Assembly: GCA_016648135.1 (NCBI GenBank)
Contig: JADDOH010001554.1
Location: 62,001-126,000 of the forward strand
Direction: 5' to 3'
DNA length: 64,000 bases
Source of the DNA: Agrypnia vestita
Taxonomy: Eukaryota > Arthropoda > Insecta > Trichoptera > Phryganeidae
The notes under the pieces are model-generated. The model was not told the origin of the DNA. It worked only from the letters and a program-made list of their open reading frames with translations, and made no database searches. Shown here in pieces: positions 37,077-48,962 of the stretch; the first letter of the stretch is position 1; each line of letters opens with the position of its first letter. The position numbers and the translations under genes are program-made.

Positions 37077-37590
37077 AGAGACCAGCAGATTGCCGTTTGG
37101 TGTAAATGAATTACAACAGAATATTTTATTTCCTATTCCATACGTCATCTTTCTTTAATAAATAAATTTATTGTATCTTATCATGGATAGAGTTCGTATG
37201 AAAGTAAATAATAAATTAATGTATAATAAAGAAAATATTAGTTACGGTAAATGAATATGAATATCAAGTTGTTACTAACGTTGAACAGTACGAGGAGTTA
37301 TGTAGCTAATTATGGTGAGAAAAAAACATTATTTGGTCTTACGCTACTGCATACTTAAAATATTATTATTAAGTGATTATAGAGTTGTGCTTCTTATTTT
37401 ATTCCATTTTTTACAAGTAGATTTGTGTTCTTTCACATATTGAAAAGAGAAAATATTTTTGTCAAGAAATAATTATTTGTATTATAAAATCATTTAAAAT
37501 GAAACTAACACCTATCATGACCATTCAAAATAAAAATAAATATTTGTTTATTATTATTATTTATTAATTTGTTCCTGTGAAAACTTTTAG

Positions 37591-37675
37591 ACTGGTGTTT
37601 CTGTGAAAAGAATAAACAAATTTATGAATGCTGAAGAATTAGACCCAAACAGCACCGATCATAATACCGCTGAAG
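37591..37675 (+). CDS. MRP: MRP exon: TMD1 to NBD1 connection
   Basis: The exon has acceptor aaacttttag and donor gtgaga, 85 nt, phase 0 in and one base over at the end. It encodes TGVSVKRINKFMNAEELDPN, the conserved -SVKR---F---EEL stretch that links TMD1 to the first nucleotide-binding domain, then a variable acidic tail. The downstream intron is only 93 bp. Confidence 0.93.
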
Positions 37676-37768
37676 GTGAGATATTTTTCATGTATAAATA
37701 ATTTTCAACATTTACTCCAACAAAGCTTTAAATATTTAACTGACCATAAAATAATGTTTTTATTTCAG

Positions 37769-38137
37769 CGAATCCGCTTATCATTGAAAATGGCAGATTT
37801 TCGTGGGGCTCTGATGAGCCTGTCTTGAGAGATATAAACATCAGCATTCCCGCTGGCTCCTTGACGGCAGTGGTGGGAAGTGTAGGGTCTGGCAAGAGCT
37901 CCCTTCTTTCTGCTTTCCTCGGAGAAATGGATAAGCTCTCTGGTCGGGTGAATACTCATGGTTCCATCGCCTTTGTTTCGCAGCAGGCCTGGATACAGAA
38001 TGCCACACTTGAGGAAAATATTCTGTTTGGAAAGACAATTAACAAACAAATGTATAACACTATTGTTGATGCTTGTGCTCTCAGACCAGACTTAGACATG
38101 TTGCCAGGTGGTGATCAAACTGAAATTGGAGAAAAAG
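37769..38137 (+). CDS. MRP: MRP exon: NBD1 N-terminal half with Walker A and Q-loop
   Basis: The exon has acceptor ttatttcag and donor gtttgt, 369 nt. It contains the aromatic/A-loop region (NGRFSWGSDE), Walker A GSVGSGKSS (GxxGxGKS) and the Q-loop FVSQQAWIQNATLEENILFG. It ends DQTEIGEKG, just before the ABC signature encoded in the next coding exon. ATP-binding residues look intact. The donor is gtttgt, weaker than consensus; frame continues exactly into 41744 ([11 protein letters not shown]). Sequence past 38137 in the same frame is intron. Confidence 0.96.
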
Positions 38138-38239
38138 GTTTGTTAATGCGCGGTGTATACTCCAGAACTTTACTGGACTTTAGACTAGGATATTATATGG
38201 ACTACTGTGTTAAAAAATATTGCATCTTTGGTTGGCAGA

Positions 38240-38720
38240 AACACATTTATTCATACATGTTATACTTGGTAATACGCACACTTCTCCCAGGGTTCCGCCA
38301 TTGTAGAAAACACTTCTGAAACGCATAATTTGGAATGGCATTCAGCTGGGTCATCACATACCGCATAATGTCTTCTCTTGATTCAAATCGGTTCCCTTTC
38401 AGTGACATTTTTAACACGGGGAATAGCCGAAAATCACACGGAGCCATGTCCGGAGAGTGGGGAGCCTGACAAACCAGGGAAGCGCTGCGTTTGGCCAAGA
38501 AATCCTGAATCGGATAAAAAGCAAATTGAATCTTGCAAATGGTTTCAATATTGCTGCTCAAGTTGTTTCATTCTCCGTCATTTTACAACAATTGATAATC
38601 TGGCACTGATAAAGGGCACTCACTACACCTCTTCACTCAGAAGCTGACTGCCAGCGACTGATGTTTTCTGCGGGCGGGAAAAGATACCTACCATGCTTAA
38701 TTTGTTTGGGCGTAAAAAAA
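38240..38720 (-). pseudogene. mariner-like transposase remnant, internally deleted
   Basis: The minus strand (38561-38247) encodes FLAKRSASLVCQAPHSPDMA and PCDFRLFPVLKMSLKGNRFE, the C-terminal catalytic region with the SPDMAPCDF motif of mariner transposases, continuing through FQKCFLQWRN. An N-terminal bit with ATG (MTENET) is readable near 38582, directly joined to the C-terminal part, so the middle is deleted. It lies in the intron that splits NBD1. Confidence 0.8.
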
Positions 38721-38729
38721 ATTGATATT

Positions 38730-39670
38730 ACAGTCGAACTCGGCTATAATGAGCAAAACTGTGAATTCATTTTGATTTGCGCATATTTCCATACACTTGT
38801 TCTCGGTTATATGGATCGCGATTCCCGAATATACGGAGCAAATTTTAAAAACATGCTTGGGTTACAGAAAAAAAAAACAAATGCGTACTCAAAACAATAA
38901 ACTTCTTCACTTTGCTTTTAAAGCAGCTCGCACTTAATTAGGGTTCATTTTATGATGTACACAAACTTGTGTCCGAATATGCCACATGCGCAGTCATACA
39001 ATAGTTCGTCGGCATTCCTGACTGAACTGAAGGTCGAGAATGTTGGTCATATAACTCTGATTATTGGGGGTTCCCAAAATGTTTGAAGTCACACTTTATT
39101 TTATGCAGTTTACTGTATTAGCATTTAAAAGCCTAATCAGTTAAACTCGAATTGTTCTATCGGAAACATGACCACTAACAAACAAAAGTGTCTCTCGGTT
39201 TGCGAAAAAGTGAAAATTCCGAAGACTGTAAAAAGTTTTCACTATCGTCTTCTACAGTTTCATCGCTCTGGAAAAATAGGATGTTTATTTGGCTGCTCTT
39301 GAAAATAACTTAACTTAATCAAAAAAAATTAGAAAGTGTAAACTTACTGACGTTGACGAAGCATTGTTAAAATGGTTCTGCACCCAAAGATCCGCTAGAT
39401 TTTTTCCATTGATGGACCAATAGTTAAAGCGCAAGTGGAAAAATTCGCAAAACAATTTGGAAGAGATGACTTTAAATGTAGCAATGGACGGCTGGATCGT
39501 TAAAAATCGCCATAATATTGTTTATGCAAAAGTTAATGGAGAAGCAGAAATCTACCGATTCTGTAATGGCAAGTGAGTGGATTGAAAGCGTTTGGTCAGA
39601 ATTGAGGCAGAGTTTCAATGACGAAGACGTCTATAACGCTGACGGGACCGGTACTCTTTTATAATATGAC
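38730..39670 (+). pseudogene. pogo/Tigger-type transposase remnant
   Basis: The left terminus is cagtcgaactcggctataat (38732). From 39168 the plus strand encodes MTTNKQKCLSVCEKVKI and, across frameshifts, KCKLTDVDEALLKWFCTQR and MTLNVAMDGWIVKNR, then YNADGTG at about 39632, corresponding to the CENP-B-like helix-turn-helix followed by the DDE start (YNADETG) of pogo-like transposases. Glu of that motif is Gly here. The element stops there; the C-terminal part is absent. Confidence 0.6.
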
Positions 39671-39949
39671 ACCTGAAACCATATTTAATTTAAACACTAA
39701 ACACTTTACACAAAAGTTGTTTAATCCTCACTAATACTTAAAATTTAATAATGCACAGTTATGGTGTTTTCTTTGTCAGGACAGATGCAAAAGTACAGAA
39801 TCGAAACCGGTAGATGTTTAAAAACAGTCAGTGTGGTTTGTACAAAGTTTGTTAGTTTTCTCAAATTAATAATTATGTCCAACCACAAAAAAGCTAACAT
39901 CAAAAATACATAATTACTGTAAATGGTTACAGATATTTTACACGAACCG

Positions 39950-40310
39950 TATGTTTTTCCGAGAAACGATTCTCAATGTTTCGTTGAAGTCATATTCAAT
40001 GTTATCAGGAGAACGATCTGTGTCCGTGGAGGTGTAGGGCGGACTGATTAATGTTTCCGGGGGCGTAAATTATATGCACCTTGTTGTTGTTCACTTCTTC
40101 TACGATAGAGGTCACCAGTGTGCAATATGTACTAATTACATCGGCAAACTTTTCTGCGACGTCTCTCAAAGGTTGAATCAAAGTCATGAGAACAGGGCGC
40201 CAAATACTTGATAATTTATAACTGTCATCTCTATTGAAATTGGGATGTTTGTATATTTCAATGGACTCCCTCACTAATTGCGGTTCGTGTAAAATATCCG
40301 TAACCATTTA
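39950..40310 (-). mobile_element. Penelope-like element fragment, copy 2
   Basis: The minus strand encodes LVRESIEIYKHPNFNRDDSY KLS and WRPVL, matching the fragment at 256-510. It has about 100 open codons (40307-40005), longer and better preserved than copy 1. No nuclease motif is included. Confidence 0.4.
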
Positions 40311-40651
40311 TATTTAAATATGTCTACCGACCGTAATAATAACCTTTACTCCTTTATATTAAGTTTATTTTTAGAAAACCTGTAAAAGGATATTTCAATT
40401 AATACAGTTGAACCTTGTTATAAAGAACCCCGTCATATTGAAAAATAATGTATTTGAATTTTTTTCAACATACATTTCATACAAAAATACATTTATTCAG
40501 GGTGCCTCACATATTAGTCTTACATAATTTCATTTCTTTGCAGAATGCTTTATTATGTTAGCATCCATATAAACTGAAAATGAGGTCTTATTCAAAGTCT
40601 TTTTTAAAGCCGGACTTCTTTTTTTTTTGCTACGGGGCATATTATATGTAT

Positions 40652-41416
40652 ATATCGACGGCTCCTACGTATAATATCGTAGTCCATAAATCGACGTTTT
40701 TTAGTTTTTTGTGTATTTTATATGTATTTAAATATATCTTTATTTCCAAGAAAGAAAAAAAATATTTTGCAATAAATGACGTTTTTTTCGGACGTATTTT
40801 ATCGTATCTCAAACAATCACATATTTTTTTACGAAGTATACTATCGTATGTAACGCTTACGATGATTTGCGTTGGAAAATAACATAAGATAATTTTATTG
40901 TATGTAACACTTACGATAACATACGTTGGAAAATAACATAAGATAATTATCATATGTAACACTTACGATAACATATGTTGGAAAATAACATAAATAATTA
41001 TCGTATGTAATACTCACGATAATATGCGTGAGAAAATAACATAAGAAAATTATCGTGTGTAACACTTACGTTATTTTACGTCGCGTCTTTTCCGAAGTAA
41101 AATGTTATAAGTCATTTATACGATATTTTACGTCGCGTCTTTTCCGAAGTTGAATGTTGTAAGTCATTTATACGATATTTTACATCGCGTCTTTTCCGAA
41201 GTATAATATCGTATGTGCATTTCTACAAAAACCGTTAATAATTTCGACTTTTTTGTGATTATTTATGAAACTACAGTATAAAGTAAAATATCGAAACGAA
41301 ATTTCAAAAAAATTGGGCAATATTTAGATTTATACCGGACGAAAATATGTTCAAATCCTTCTCTTGTAAAATTGAATTTTGTGGGTTACGATATTATACG
41401 TAGGAGCCGTCGATAT
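40652..41416. mobile_element. TIR element made of 52-bp tandem repeats
   Basis: Inverted termini atcgacggctcctacgtata (40652) and the complement (ending about 41416). Inside, five units of about 52 bp with gtatgtaacacttacgataa and gttggaaaataacata begin at 40847, 40901, 40953, 41004 and 41057. They are followed by three units, also 52 bp apart, with acgtcgcgtcttttccgaag at 41078, 41130 and 41182. Both arrays carry motifs resembling the terminus (acgatatt). It has no coding capacity and lies upstream of the NBD1 signature exon. Confidence 0.85.
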
Positions 41417-41706
41417 GTACATATTATGGAAAGAAAATTATTATATGTGGGAATTTGTTTTAATGAGGTTTTATTTTCAATGCCTTGGATTGACATTTTA
41501 TTTATTATTAGTCTGCACATTAATGAAAATAATAAGTCCCCTTAACTTAACCGGTTGATTGCACAAGGACATAACCATATATCCGGACCCTATTATGGGT
41601 TTTTTTATTTTTTAGGTTCTCAACATTTTTAATAATTTATTTCCAAAGTTAAAATGAATATGATGCATTTTTTGTGGCATAAATTTAGGAAATATTTTTT
41701 TTTTAA

Positions 41707-42099
<393 letters not shown>

Positions 42100-42232
42100 T
42101 AAAATATACATTTATGTGAAACTTTTGAGACAATTATCATAAAGACTATATTACTAGTAGTTATGAATGTGGCTAACATTATATATCTCTTATCATTATA
42201 TGCCACTAGCGTTAAATGTCACTAGTATTATA

Positions 42233-43265
42233 CAGTAAAGCCCCATTAATTTGAACCCCGATAATTCAAAATTTGCCATAATTCAAAATTTTTAAAAATT
42301 GTAAATCCCAAATTGTGAATTTCATAGTAAATTAACCCCGATAATTCGTAATTCGAAATATTTTTTAGCCCCTTGCGCCGCAAACCAATACATTTTAGTT
42401 CGCGTAATCTGAATTTTTTTTGAAATATGACGAAATTGAAAAAATATTTCGAGTTTTTTCACAAGTGAGAACAACAAATATATCAATATCGGGTACTTTA
42501 AATGTCGCAATCTTTGTATTAGCATAATAAACATTGAGTTTTCAAAATGATTTCTTGAAATATGAAAAACAGACATTTTTCACAAAATTAATGCCTTTTT
42601 CATGAGTTTTACGATTCTTGGCGTATTTCGCAATCAATTGCCCCTTTTCTATACATATTGTGTCGCGATCCCTAAAATTGGGGAATCCTGTGTATGCTTT
42701 TTTCAGTTGGCTACCTTGATATGCGCGGTTAGTTTAGTTTGCGGCATTTGCGCTAATCCTCATACCTAAACGCATTTTAAATTGTTTTCATGTTTTTAAA
42801 TTTGTCTTTGTTTGTGTTATTAAAATATTAAATTTTCTTATGAGATGTCTTTAGTGACTTATTGTTTCACGTATTTATTGACAATTATATTTCTAGTAAC
42901 CGTGCATTGTTGGTTTGAGCCAGAAAAAAGGAGGAATCAAAAGTTAAACTCATTTGAAGATTGAAGACGCGTTCCATAAATTCAATTATAATAAACATTT
43001 TTGATTATGGCCACCTATCTATGGAAAAAAAAGGTTTTTTCGCAAGTGAAAACAGCAAATATGTCAAAATGCCGAGATCTTTGCATTAACGTAATAAATA
43101 TTGCGTTTTCAAAGTGATTTATTTAAATATAAACATAAATTTAACAAAATTATCAGTTTTTCAAGAGTTTTACGATTTTTGGCAAATTTCACAATCGCAC
43201 TGCCATTTTTTTTATACCTAAAATAAATCGCACCGCCATTTTTTTTGTACCTAAAATAATTAGAT
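42233..43265. mobile_element. Pogo-like element, copy 3, right end missing
   Basis: Left end cagtaaagccccattaattt, then sequence parallel to copy 2 (ttcatagtaaattaaccccg; ttagccccttgcgccgcaaa; ccataaattcaattataata). It ends near 43265 in a duplicated piece (gccattttttttgtacct twice) with no right terminus. 43266-43920 holds nothing recognised. Confidence 0.7.
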
Positions 43266-43921
43266 TTAAAAAAATTATAAATGAAAGCTTGAATGCGGCA
43301 AGAATATTAATTACCTCACACTAATTATGTTTCATTAAATACCATTACTTTTCTTATCATATTAGTATTTTCTTCACCAACTGCCAAGAACGATTTCAAA
43401 GAAAGGCAAAATCGCACTTGTTGGGACAAGGACTTCATAGAAAAAAAGCAGTTACGGAAATATTCTTAAAAAATGTGATTTTTGTTTGAATATTTTTTTT
43501 TGTAAGTGAATTGTTGGTTACTTCATTCAAAGACTAGCCGTACACTCGTGAAAAATCACAGGAAATAATAATAATTAATAATGGCCCTTGCATGACCACA
43601 CCATGCGCCGATTGTGTGCCACACTCTAATTATCCAAAGCAAGCACCTTACGGACAGAGAATGAAATTTAGATCTTTCAAAATTTTAACTTGTTCCCAAA
43701 TTTTGTTTAAAATTTAAACATCTAAAAAAAGGTTACTATTGGTTTCTGATGATTACATGATTGATTTGACAGTTATTAGTGAATGCAAAAGCAATATTCA
43801 CAATATTCATTCCAAAATAATACCAACTTGCCTATAAAGCATCTTATTATTTTAAAAATGTTAATGAGCGCTTATATTAAAAGTTTATAGTGTGGTTTCT
43901 GAGATCGATTTTTGCTTACAG

Positions 43922-44050
43922 AATTGCTGGAAATCAAACAACAGTTGGAACACAGCTTAGGTGAAACTGAATTCCTCAACAAATTACAAAGAGCCAGATC
44001 CCTCTCAGAAAGTACATCAGAAACACCTTCCGAAAAGCGGTCACTAAGTG
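43922..44050 (+). CDS. MRP: MRP exon: regulatory linker, part 1
   Basis: The exon has acceptor gcttacag and donor gtatgt, 129 nt. It encodes a charged segment (ELLEIKQQLEHSLG...) followed by LQRARSLSESTSETPSEKRS. This is the intracellular linker between NBD1 and TMD2. Two basic-serine sites (RARSLS, EKRSLS) resemble kinase recognition sequences; phosphorylation is inference. This region is poorly conserved across the family, and the call rests on splice sites, frame and position. Confidence 0.88.
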
Positions 44051-44163
44051 GTATGTGATTTAACTTTATTTTTAAAAAATGGCCATCAAAATAATTGAAA
44101 TGAACATTTATTTTCCACATTCATTCGTAAGTAATAATTGATACATATGCATTTTTTTCCCAG

Positions 44164-44279
44164 TGGAACGAAGTGTCAGTGTGAGAAAACGTACTCCTGA
44201 AAAAACGCCCGATAGTGTAATTTCTAAGAAAGCAGCAGATAATAAAATAATTGAAGTGGAAAAAGCTGAAACTGGAAGT
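44164..44279 (+). CDS. MRP: MRP exon: regulatory linker, part 2
   Basis: The exon has acceptor ttttcccag and donor gttagt, 116 nt, ending in phase 0. It encodes VERSVSVRKRTPEKTPDS, then a lysine-rich stretch and VEKAETGS, matching the family -E-A-TG-VK motif just before TMD2. The donor gttagt is non-consensus at +3, but the join to 44664 restores ETGSVKW exactly. Confidence 0.88.
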
Positions 44280-44663
44280 GTTAGTATTTATTTACATATA
44301 TTGTATCAAAAAATTTTCCATGTGATTTTTTGATAAATAGTTCATATAGAGGGTAGAAAGCCAAAAGGGCATTTTTCGGCGTAATATACTGTTTGTGGAT
44401 GACGATTCCCAGAATATTGTAGATGATTAAAACTTGTTTATACTGAAACCTGCCACTAACCCATGTGGTAATAAAATTTTTAAAAACTTTGGCATTTAAA
44501 AGAATAATATTTGTTGATAGGATAATTTTTCACGCTTCTGATAAATGTATTTTTTAATAAATACACATCCCACAAAATCTTTAAATTGGAAATTCTATTG
44601 TTGGTGTGTTTTTTTTAACCGTTTTTGGTTGATTTCACAATAATTATATTAATTATTTTGCAG

Positions 44664-44807
44664 GTTAAATGGACTATTTATTCACATTATCTCAAAAGTA
44701 TTGGGTTAATGCTTTCAATTGCTACTCTGGTTATGAATTTAGTTTACCAAGGATTTTCAATTGGTTCCAACATATGGTTATCCATTTGGTCTGCGGACAA
44801 AGAATTG
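44664..44807 (+). CDS. MRP: MRP exon: first helix of TMD2
   Basis: The exon has acceptor attttgcag and donor gtatgt, 144 nt, 48 codons, phase 0 to 0. It encodes VKWTIYSHYLKSIGLMLSIA, a hydrophobic helix, and SNIWLSIWSADKEL. This is the conserved start of TMD2 in MRP1 (VK---Y--Y-K-IG ... S--WLS-W). A 120-bp intron separates it from the next exon. Confidence 0.94.
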
Positions 44808-44927
44808 GTATGTTTAAAATTTATTTATATTTAATTAATTATATAATTATATAATATTAATTGGTTGATTGTTGGCCTAAATTCGTGTGATGTTAAAACA
44901 GATCTTAATAATACTCTGAATTTCCAG

Positions 44928-45003
44928 ATTGTAAATGGTACAGCCGACACGCAAAAACGTGATATGTACCTGGGAGTTTACGGTGCAATGGGTCTTGGAC
45001 AAG
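44928..45003 (+). CDS. MRP: MRP exon: TMD2 extracellular loop and helix start
   Basis: The exon has acceptor atttccag and donor gtattc, 76 nt, ending with one base of a split codon (CAA G|). It encodes IVNGTADTQKRDMYLGVYGA and MGLGQ. The MYLGVYG-LG-GQ motif is typical for the start of TMD2 helix 2, and NGT is a sequon in the extracellular loop. The next exon position has two alternatives, at 57352 and 61281, both starting with the two bases needed to finish this codon. Confidence 0.93.
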
Positions 45004-45354
45004 GTATTCAAAAGATTCTCTTACTTTTACTTTCTCACTTTTCCTTGGTGGAAGACCACATCTAGTATTGAAATGTCGCTTCATTTGTGCTTTGCTGTTT
45101 ATGATAGCCAGGTTATCTCAATTTCTCCTAAAACCTTTCTTATTTCTCCAAAAGACAAGATTTCATCTTTTGCGTGGTATAATATTTTTTTTAAACATTG
45201 TTACATAGTCGTAGATTTTAGTCTATCTTTATAAAGTTATAATTAAAAATTTAAGTAAGAGGGTGCATATTTTACATATCTTTCCCCTTCCGACATGATC
45301 AGCAGGATCCATTTCTTTGCTCTTAAAAGTATTTGCCACTTTCGGAGGGAATTC

Positions 45355-45565
45355 AATTTTTCAATTTCAATTTCAATTTTTATTTATTACATAATATGTA
45401 TATTACAAACATTATGTTCAATGCATACATATTATTAACTTACATCTAAAAATATACATATACACATATACATACACATCCATATACACATATACATAAA
45501 CACATATGTATACATACATACACATATACATATACATACATACATACACACACATATACATATTG
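45355..45565 (-). mobile_element. LINE 3'-end fragment with microsatellite, copy 2
   Basis: About 130 bp match 1337-1470 with about one difference. Repeated ATTGAA units on the minus strand mark the end, and the other side runs into a TATG/CATA microsatellite (45455-45560). High identity suggests both insertions are recent. Confidence 0.55.
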
Positions 45566-46044
45566 TGTATTAAAATACTGATTTATTAGAAATGACCTGT
45601 ATAATCTGGTCAGAGGTGTAGGAGAATCCTGCTTCGGAAAACCCCCTCAGACACATGGAATATATCAATATCCAAAGCGATCTTGTTCAGCATAGCTGTA
45701 GCTTTTCCAACAGGCATAACCATCGGCAGGTTGGTCCTGTATATTGGAATGTGTATAGTGGAAATTACCTTCTCAACCGTTCCTCCATCCACATACTGGG
45801 TGTGTTTCCTGTCACCCATGGATTAGCATATCATTATCTAACAAGAGATATGCAGGTGGTGAAGGGTTCACAAAACATACTTAAAATATTTTTGTATTAA
45901 ATATACGCCCTCAAAATGTATATTAATTTATTAATTTTAACATAAACAAGACAATTACCTAATTTTTACATATTACATTTATATATTTTTTAACCTTTAT
46001 ATATTTTTATTTTATAAAAATATTATTCAACATTACAAATTATA

Positions 46045-46441
46045 TAATTTTATAATTTATAGAAATAAACTTTGTTTACACCACTTTTTTTATTGAAAAA
46101 AATTCAACTTTTTTCAAAGCCAATGGCTTCTTCATCAGGATAACAAATGTATAATAACAAAATTAAATTTAAAAATTGAAGTATATATATCAAAATATTA
46201 AAAAGTTATGTATGGAAAATGAATAATTATAAAGTACCTACTTAAGGTGAATAAATAGTTTTATTTATTATTTTCCATATAACTTTTTAATATTTTGATT
46301 ATCTGTACTTCGATTTTTAAATTTAATTTTGTTATTATACATTTGTTATCCTGACAAAGAAGCCATTGGCTTTGAAACATGTTGAATTTTTTTCAATAAA
46401 AAAGTGGTGTAAACAAAGTTTATTTCTATAAATTATAATTA
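46045..46441. mobile_element. Long palindromic (foldback) element
   Basis: Arms of about 170 bp: ttatagaaataaactttgtt (46057) with the complement near 46430, then gttgaatt/aattcaac, ccaatggcttc/gaagccattgg, and taacaaatgtataataacaa with its complement. Only about 60 bp separate the arms. It has no coding capacity, lies in the 12.3-kb intron, and would make a very long RNA hairpin. Confidence 0.85.
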
Positions 46442-46559
46442 TAAAGTCACCACAAAATAATTTTGCTGTGTTTGAAGAAGAGGTATATAATTTTAGTTAT
46501 TGAGAATGAATTTCGTTTTTTTAATACCTTAATTTCGATATTCAGTCATGCCTGACCTA

Positions 46560-47200
46560 TCTATATTTTTCTATATGTTTTGCAAATTCTGGTGCGCATT
46601 GGACTTTCTATTTAGATGTATACAAAAATTGTGTCCAACTTCATGTGGGTTTTTAAAATATTTGGGAGATATTTGTAACATGTACAGTGTTTCTAGCTGA
46701 TTACTCAATATGTCTGTAAAATTCACTATGTAGTTATTTGTAAGTTAACTTCTTCAAAATCCAGATACTTGAACTGAACTGATTTGTACTACCGAACAAT
46801 CTGTTTTTTTTTTTTGCTAGGAACGGCGCTGTTACTTAAAGATAACAGATGGGTGCCAAGTTTTTGTGGCAGAAAACAGACACATTACATATATTTATTG
46901 ATCTAGCTTTGCACAAATCATACCGAGGTTTCAAGTTTTCATTTCCCACAACTCGCTCCCACGCATCTCTCTGTAAGACTCTTTTTGAATTAAACATCAT
47001 CATGTGCTGTGCAGCCATACTCTTATACTCATCTCTGCAATAATGAAGAGTATTCAGTTTCATATTACCTCCTCTGTGCACTCAAACAAGCAGGTTAAAT
47101 AAGCAAAGTAATAATTGTAGTGAGTTGAGACATACATACTGGTGACTCTGTTAAAAACTGATTGAATACAGTTTTTTCTTTCAAGTAACATAAATGAAAT
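46560..47200. other. Intron sequence without recognised content
   Basis: A minus-strand ORF of 81 codons (46836-47081, CRDEYKSMAAQHMMMF... RDAWERVVGNE) is present but has no motif I recognise and no flanking termini. It may be part of an unrecognised repeat. Confidence 0.3.
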
Positions 47201-47202
47201 AT

Positions 47203-48159
47203 TAGATTGAGTCATAAATATCTTTCGGCGCAGGTAGATAAAATCTTTTGTTCATATTTACCCACCGAGACAGACGAGTTTTTGCTTTCACTAAATAAAT
47301 AAAGGTGCAGTTGGTCTTTTGACACTTTTTTTATTAAACTGCTAACCGTTACATTAAACTGCTAGCCCCTTAAATGAAGAGTGAAAATGTGCATATTCAT
47401 CATGTGATGTGTGTGATGTGTTTTTGGTGCTAAGGCGACAGCTGAAAAAATGTGTAGCGTTTACAGTGAAGGACTAATAACTGATCGGGCAGTTGAAAAG
47501 TGGTTTGCCAAATTTTGTTCTGGAGATACAACTTTAAAAGATGAACACGGGGCGGGACGTCCTTTCGACCTTGAAGGCAACCTTTTAAAGGTAATATTGG
47601 AGCAAAATCCACGTCAATCAACAAGAGATGTAGTAGACAGTTTGAATACATCCCAATCAACAGTTTGCCGTCACCTGGAAAGTAATTTTAGACAGGATTA
47701 TAACAGGCAATGGGAAATGGGTTAGCTATGATAATATCATCCACAATAGATAATGGCTTGATAAATGTCAACCACCCTTACCAGATCCGAAAGCAAAAAG
47801 ATTTTATTTTGTGTGTGGTGGGATTGTCGAGGTATTGAACCTCGTTGAAGTCAAATTTAACAATTATCGAAACCGGATACATTTGTTCAGCAGCTGCAAA
47901 GAATGAGAGAGAAACTGTGTAAAGCATCCTGCTCCATCAATCACAAAAACGTCATTCTTTTCTTGGCAAATCACATCCAGCAAGGGTTACTCGAGAAAAA
48001 AATTTTGTGCTTGGGTAGTCTATTTTACCACACTCACTTTACTTCCTGAATCTTGCCCCGACAGACTACCACCTTTTCCGTTCCTTACAAAATATTTTGA
48101 ATGGCAAAACCCTCAGTTCTAAAGAGCAAAAAAAGGGAAGTTATTTATGACTCAACCTG
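47203..48159 (+). mobile_element. mariner element remnant with termini
   Basis: Termini agattgagtcataaata (47204) and tatttatgactcaacct (ending 48158) are inverted. The transposase starts near 47450 (CSVYSEGLITDRAVEKWFAK), with VILEQNPRQSTRDVVDSLNT and SQSTVCRHLE, the second helix-turn-helix. After 47725 the frame breaks repeatedly; later pieces (SITKTSFFSWQI..., DYHLFRSLQNIL) correspond to the catalytic domain. Inactive. Confidence 0.85.
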
Positions 48160-48962
48160 ATGAACAGGGAGAATTTTGAAGTTCAGTATGTGACAAATCT
48201 TGCAATTTTTTTTATTTGCAATTTACAGCAAAGCAAAGTTTATCCATATTGATTGTAATGTAATACTACTCTAATGTATTCGGTTTCTTAAATTATTGAA
48301 AAATTTAACTACATATATACACCCAGTTCTTTTTAAATGTTCGATACGTTCCAACAAAAAATATGTACGAAAAAGATATATTATACATAAAAAAACCATA
48401 GACGTACTATAAATATAGACTAGTTACAAATCAAAATATCTGCTAGAGCTTGACCAACGTAAATTGGCATGCGGTGACTTTGTAACTAAAACCCGCCCCG
48501 CCCGCACCCAAGGGTAATCCCTCGCCCTGTCATTCAGTTCAATCTCGTATTTGTATGTGAGCTGTGACATTTTGAATTATTATGTCAAAAACTGTCAGGG
48601 GTGGTGCAAGAACAATTGCCAATGAAGTATTACAGTTTTGCGAAGCAAATAATGGACCAATATTACCGTTTGACAGGACTCTAGATAGAGCGGCTGCCAT
48701 TACTGGTTTGTTTCTTTAGTGTTGCCCTATCAAATTTCTATTGAAGGCTGACACCAGTCACTGGACACTTTATATTATGTATTGTGTATTAAATTTACGC
48801 CCTGGCAACTTCTGTTACGCGACAGGGACGCCCTCCCTTGCACGCCAATTTATACTGGTCGCACTCTACACAGAACCACCACACGAATTACTGTGAACAT
48901 AGACGCACATTGCGGGAGTTGGTCTAGGGGTGTTCAAAATGTATAAATGTCCACGTGATATA

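Noticed and set aside
37765..38049. Minus-strand ORFs opposite the Walker A exon
   Set aside because: They are the reverse shadow of conserved NBD1 coding sequence and have no motif of their own.
45603..45820. Minus-strand ORF with PVGKATAMLNKIALDIDIF resembling the TPVGR-L-RF-DIDI loop of the variable TMD2 exons
   Set aside because: The likeness needs a three-residue insertion, lacks the FFD motif and the following LDN, and no acceptor or donor fits. It is on the opposite strand. An inverted pseudo-exon is possible, but a chance match or unknown repeat is as likely.
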